This document shows positions 14,676-17,758 of a stretch of 17,758 nt of DNA, in pieces. Location: assembly GCA_037178675.1 (NCBI GenBank), contig JAYMGJ010000500.1, positions 1 through 17,758 on the forward strand, in the 5' to 3' direction. The stretch is from Scleroderma bovista (Eukaryota; Basidiomycota; Agaricomycetes; Boletales; Sclerodermataceae). Each line of letters starts with the position of its first letter. Positions within the stretch are counted from its first letter, which is position 1. Position numbers and translations under genes: made by a program. The notes below the pieces were generated by a model. It saw only the letters and a program-made list of their open reading frames with translations. It was not told where the DNA came from and did not search any database.

Positions 14676-16688
14676 CTAAAACACAAGCATATTTGCCTGG
14701 TGGTCAATGTACTTATTTACTTAGTAAGCCTTAAAGGCATCTAAAGACTTGGAGAAGTGGAGGTCAACAGGAATAAATTCACAGCCATAAACTCCTATAA
14801 GGTGTGCACCCTGGACCACCGAATCCAGAGCAACAACAGATTGGACACGCCGTCCATTGTTATCCACTTCCGGCACCACGATCCACATCCCCATCAACTT
14901 GTCGGGCTCGTCAGCTATTGGGATAAACCAGTCAAGTAATGCGCACGAGTAGCGGTGTCCTACATGTATGCAAGAAAAGAACAGGCACACCCTTCCCACC
15001 AGAAGACTACAAAAGCCCTCCATCTCCACACCTCCCTTAGCCACATATACACAGTCGTAGCGTGGAGGGCCCCCCTGCCAAGAGGGTGTTGCACGGATTA
15101 TTTCATGGCGCATCCCCCCTACACCCGATTGATCACTTGGTGCACAGAACGTTGCTGTAGCAGAGTGAAACACGCGTACTTTGCCTTGAAAGAGTGGGCA
15201 GACGCGAAGGTCTGTGCGATCCCCTGGTATCTCGGCATCAGGGTAGAGCTGGTCATAAAGGAAGCGTCAAATTGCCTCTTGCAGTCCCTGGAGACCGAGA
15301 TGGTCTGCTACATCTGCGACTGCACCAGACACGCCATACACTGCACAAACAATATGTTGATAGAGTAGGGTATCAATTGAAATCACAGATGCACCTGGGC
15401 AAGATGCTAGCTCGACTGTATAGGTTGCTGGGTCATCATCCACAGCACCACCTTCCTCATTTTCTATGTCTACCCTCATAGCCTCCAGTCCAACCGGAAG
15501 AAGTGGTCCATCCAACATACCACATTTCGTGAACCATCTTCGTGCTGCAGCTAACTTGTCAAGCCGTTGATTTGTAACGAGCATCTGTCCAAGTGTGTTG
15601 AACTTGTTGGAGCGGTGCCAAGGTTCCTTCACGGCTCTGATGTGTTTTGACTCTGTAATTGATGAACACAATCCATTTGGCACGCCAAATAATTCGATAA
15701 GTTCGCGATAATGCACCATGGCATGTTGGCGTGGGAGGGATAAATGGACACATACACCGGTTGTAATGAAAACGGTGCATTCTTGATGGAAGCGTTCCAC
15801 AGCCATGTCAATTGCATCGAGAGTTTCTTTGTTGAGGACTGAATGCCAGACCAAATAACAGAAGTCCAGAAATGCACTCAGTGCACACACCATGCCGGGG
15901 GGAACATGTCCAGCTATGGCTGGCAAGTATACCTCATGCACACAGATATAAGCAACATCCTTAGCTGAAATGCAGGAATTACTTACCTTCATTAGCGCCT
16001 TGGAATCATTGCCAGTCCATTGTTTGAACCCCTGGCCTTCTGGAAATCACCGCAGCGCAGGAAAGGACGGCACAGCTGCAATCCTATTAAGAAAAATACC
16101 TGTCTCAACAAGGTTGTAGTGGCTGGATCACAATCGCTCACCTGCGATCGATGTCAGCAATGATTTCGCCGGCACACTGTTTTCCATGCTCAAGCTCCAG
16201 GTAATCATTAATCCAAGTGACAATGTGGTCTTTGAAGGTGCCCTTGATCAGTTGATGAAGAAGGTCCGGGGCGATTAGTTCATGGATGTCAGCACAGGGA
16301 AAGTACAAAGTGAAAGGCTATTAAATTCTAGTAAGCCACGCTGGAAACAGAATTATGGACATACTACACATGCACCACAATGTCGGGCACGATGCCATAA
16401 TCATTGGATAATGTTTGGGGATCTAGGACATTGAGGAGCGCCTCGGAAAGTTCGTGGGAATGACGCCCACTGCCTCCATCCAAGTTATTGTTGCGGGCGG
16501 TGCACCTGATGGTAAACAGTAAGTTAAATTGTGTAGAAGTATTGCGTCAACTCACCATGGACACCATCCCTGCACCACGCAGGTCAATAGCACCTGTTCG
16601 GGATAGTCCACACAATGTAGGGACCAAGTCCATATACAATGCGTTGAAAATGGCTGTCTGGACACAATGTGACCGCTGGCTTAGTCAT
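14676..16688 (-). pseudogene. Plavaka-type transposase, C-terminal part, broken
   Basis: Minus-strand exons 16688-16556, 16505-16376, 16317-16142, 16083-15987 and 15932-14676, separated by four GT-AG introns of 50-58 bases. Family landmarks: YGLGPYI, LDGGSGRHSHELSE, ADIHELIAPDLLHQLIKGTF, GFKQWTGNDSKALMK, LPRQHAMVHYRELIELFG, NGLCSSITESKHIRAVKEPW, and the C-terminal FHSATATFCAPSDQSGVGGM and DEPDKLMGMWIVVPEVD. Breaks: a 2-base insertion near 16609-16615 (TG doubled), TGA for an expected CGA Arg at 16047-16049, the same change at 15267-15269, and a TAA at 14721-14723 followed by 14 more family-like codons to the TAG at 14676-14678. The N-terminal part is cut off by a Gypsy LTR at 16689, in the codon just before a conserved MT. 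It cannot make an active transposase. Confidence 0.9.
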
Positions 16689-17311
16689 TGTCACGACCGT
16701 GACATCCGATCACCCTGTACCCTATTGTCCGATCGCGTCCACGTGTTCGCCGTCCGTTTATTGTATGTACTCCCTGTTCCGTTTCTCTCTATCTGTCCTG
16801 TATCGCCACCGATCGGTGAGCGTGTTGTCCGTTCTGTCTCCCTGTACAATTACCTAATATGTTTCCTTTCTTGTTTCCGGTTACTATACGTTCCCGTCCC
16901 GTTGCATTACTAATACGATACCTATCGGTAATCCGGTTATCGCACTTACCGTACTTACTCAGCGCGCAGCGCGACTGCGCTCGTCATTCGTCAGTAATCC
17001 CGACTTCCCGTACATTGCCTCATCCGTTCCACTCAGTATAAATACCTAGATACTCGGTCTGTTGTAGTTCAGTTCGAATATCAAATAAGATACTTCTCAT
17101 CTGTTCTCCCTTCGCACTCTCCGTCTCTGTCTCGTGCAAGCACTCGGTCGTAGACCGTTTACCCTCGGACTCTCCGTCAGACCCTCAGTCGGCCTTCCTA
17201 TCATTCGGGAAGCGCGACTACGCTACATAGCATCTCGGTCTTACCGCTAGACCAACCCCTGACCCCCTGACCCCTCGTAGAGATCAGATCGGTGAAGAAC
17301 CGGTCTTGACA
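16689..17311 (+). repeat. 5' LTR of a Gypsy element inserted in the Plavaka gene
   Basis: 623 bases from TGTCACG to TTGACA, same family as the solo LTR at 9156-9833. Because gag of the same type follows on the plus strand, this is a 5' LTR. The expected 5-base target duplication would be GTCAT (16684-16688); its partner lies beyond the window. Confidence 0.93.
17037..17044 (+). promoter_or_regulatory. TATA box of the Gypsy LTR
   Basis: TATAAATA in the plus direction inside the LTR, about 310 bases before gag. The same box is kept in the solo LTR in reverse (9477-9484). Confidence 0.6.
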
Positions 17312-17352
17312 GTATATTCGAACTCAAGTCTTGTACGAGTTCACAATCATCT

Positions 17353-17758
17353 ATGTCCAGGACAATCCAAACCCACTCGCGCACTGCTCGCGCAAACAAC
17401 CCAGAACCCTCAGTGTCCGACACTCGTCGGGCAGCTGCTTTGAGCGCCTTGACTAGCCTCAGGCGCTCACCCGACTCTGTCTCCCAATTCCAAGGCTTCT
17501 CCGCTCGGAGAGCCTCCTCCCCCGCTCAGCGTCGCCCACCTGGGGCCTTCGTCGAAGACCTCGGCGATGACCTAGGTGATGACCATCCCGATGACAATGG
17601 CCCCGGTGACGGTGGTCCCGGCGGTGATGGTCCCGACGACCCCGATGACCCAAACCCTGATGATGGCGGTGAAGACCCTATTGAGGGCATCCCCGACCAA
17701 GAAGAGGCCGGTCTAGTCATTTTCAATAACCTCTCCATCACTATCGACAGACTCGCGC
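17353..17758 (+). CDS. gag: Gypsy Gag, N-terminal part (runs off window)
   Basis: The frame opens at ATG 17353, 41 bases after the LTR, and stays open to the window end (135 codons). It begins MSRTIQTHSRTARANNPEPS, followed by a Ser/Arg-rich stretch and then a repetitive Asp/Pro/Gly tract (DDHPDDNGPGDGGPGGDGPD and on), with LVIFNNLSITIDRLA where the structured capsid domain should start. The disordered D/P/G-rich leader is common in Gag of Agaricomycete Gypsy elements. No defect is visible, so this may be a young, complete element. I could not match the bases after the LTR to a particular tRNA primer. Confidence 0.8.
   Translation, partial: MSRTIQTHSRTARANNPEPSVSDTRRAAALSALTSLRRSPDSVSQFQGFSARRASSPAQRRPPGAFVEDLGDDLGDDHPDDNGPGDGGPGGDGPDDPDDPNPDDGGEDPIEGIPDQEEAGLVIFNNLSITIDRLA

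Overview
The window looks like a transposon-packed, heterochromatin-like stretch of a filamentous basidiomycete genome (Agaricomycetes; the exact order cannot be told). Evidence: short GT-AG introns of 47-58 bases with CTNA-type branch sites, a Plavaka-type transposase, a DUF6532-like gene, a chromodomain Gypsy integrase, a D/P/G-rich Gypsy Gag, and several Copia pieces. No ribosomal RNA, tRNA gene, CRISPR array or obvious housekeeping gene is visible.

Layout. (1) 1-2205: a tRNA-iMet-type primer binding site at 16-29, followed by three overlapping plus-strand ORFs of no family I recognise, in three successive frames; they are cut off by a Copia LTR fragment (2206-2303). (2) 2304-5036: a scrambled composite of a Gypsy integrase, one half of which is inverted, fused to an internally deleted Copia Gag/protease/integrase. 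(3) 5037-11487: a Copia element on the minus strand with two 288-base LTRs, a polypurine tract, a half-tRNA-iMet primer binding site, gag and an intact RT-RNase H. Its protease and integrase are missing. In their place is about 3.1 kb holding an intact eight-exon DUF6532-like gene in antisense orientation, plus a solo Gypsy LTR with a perfect 5-base target duplication. (4) 11488-14039: a giant palindrome with two 1144-base arms about 99% identical around a 264-base centre. (5) 14040-14675: a short unknown ORF and a zone of dense short repeats. (6) 14676-16688: the C-terminal part of a minus-strand Plavaka transposase with four introns, broken by two CGA-to-TGA stops, a further late stop and a frameshift. 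(7) 16689-17758: the 5' LTR and start of gag of a Gypsy element that has inserted into the Plavaka gene and runs off the window.

How it fits together: these are layers of insertion, not a cooperating gene set. The Gypsy family that made the solo LTR at 9156 is the same one that later cut Plavaka at 16689. Differences between LTRs, between palindrome arms, and two Plavaka stops are mostly CpG to TpG/CpA changes, which points to cytosine methylation followed by deamination. The strongest candidates for something new are the palindrome, the intron-bearing antisense gene inside the Copia element, and the unknown three-ORF element at the left edge.
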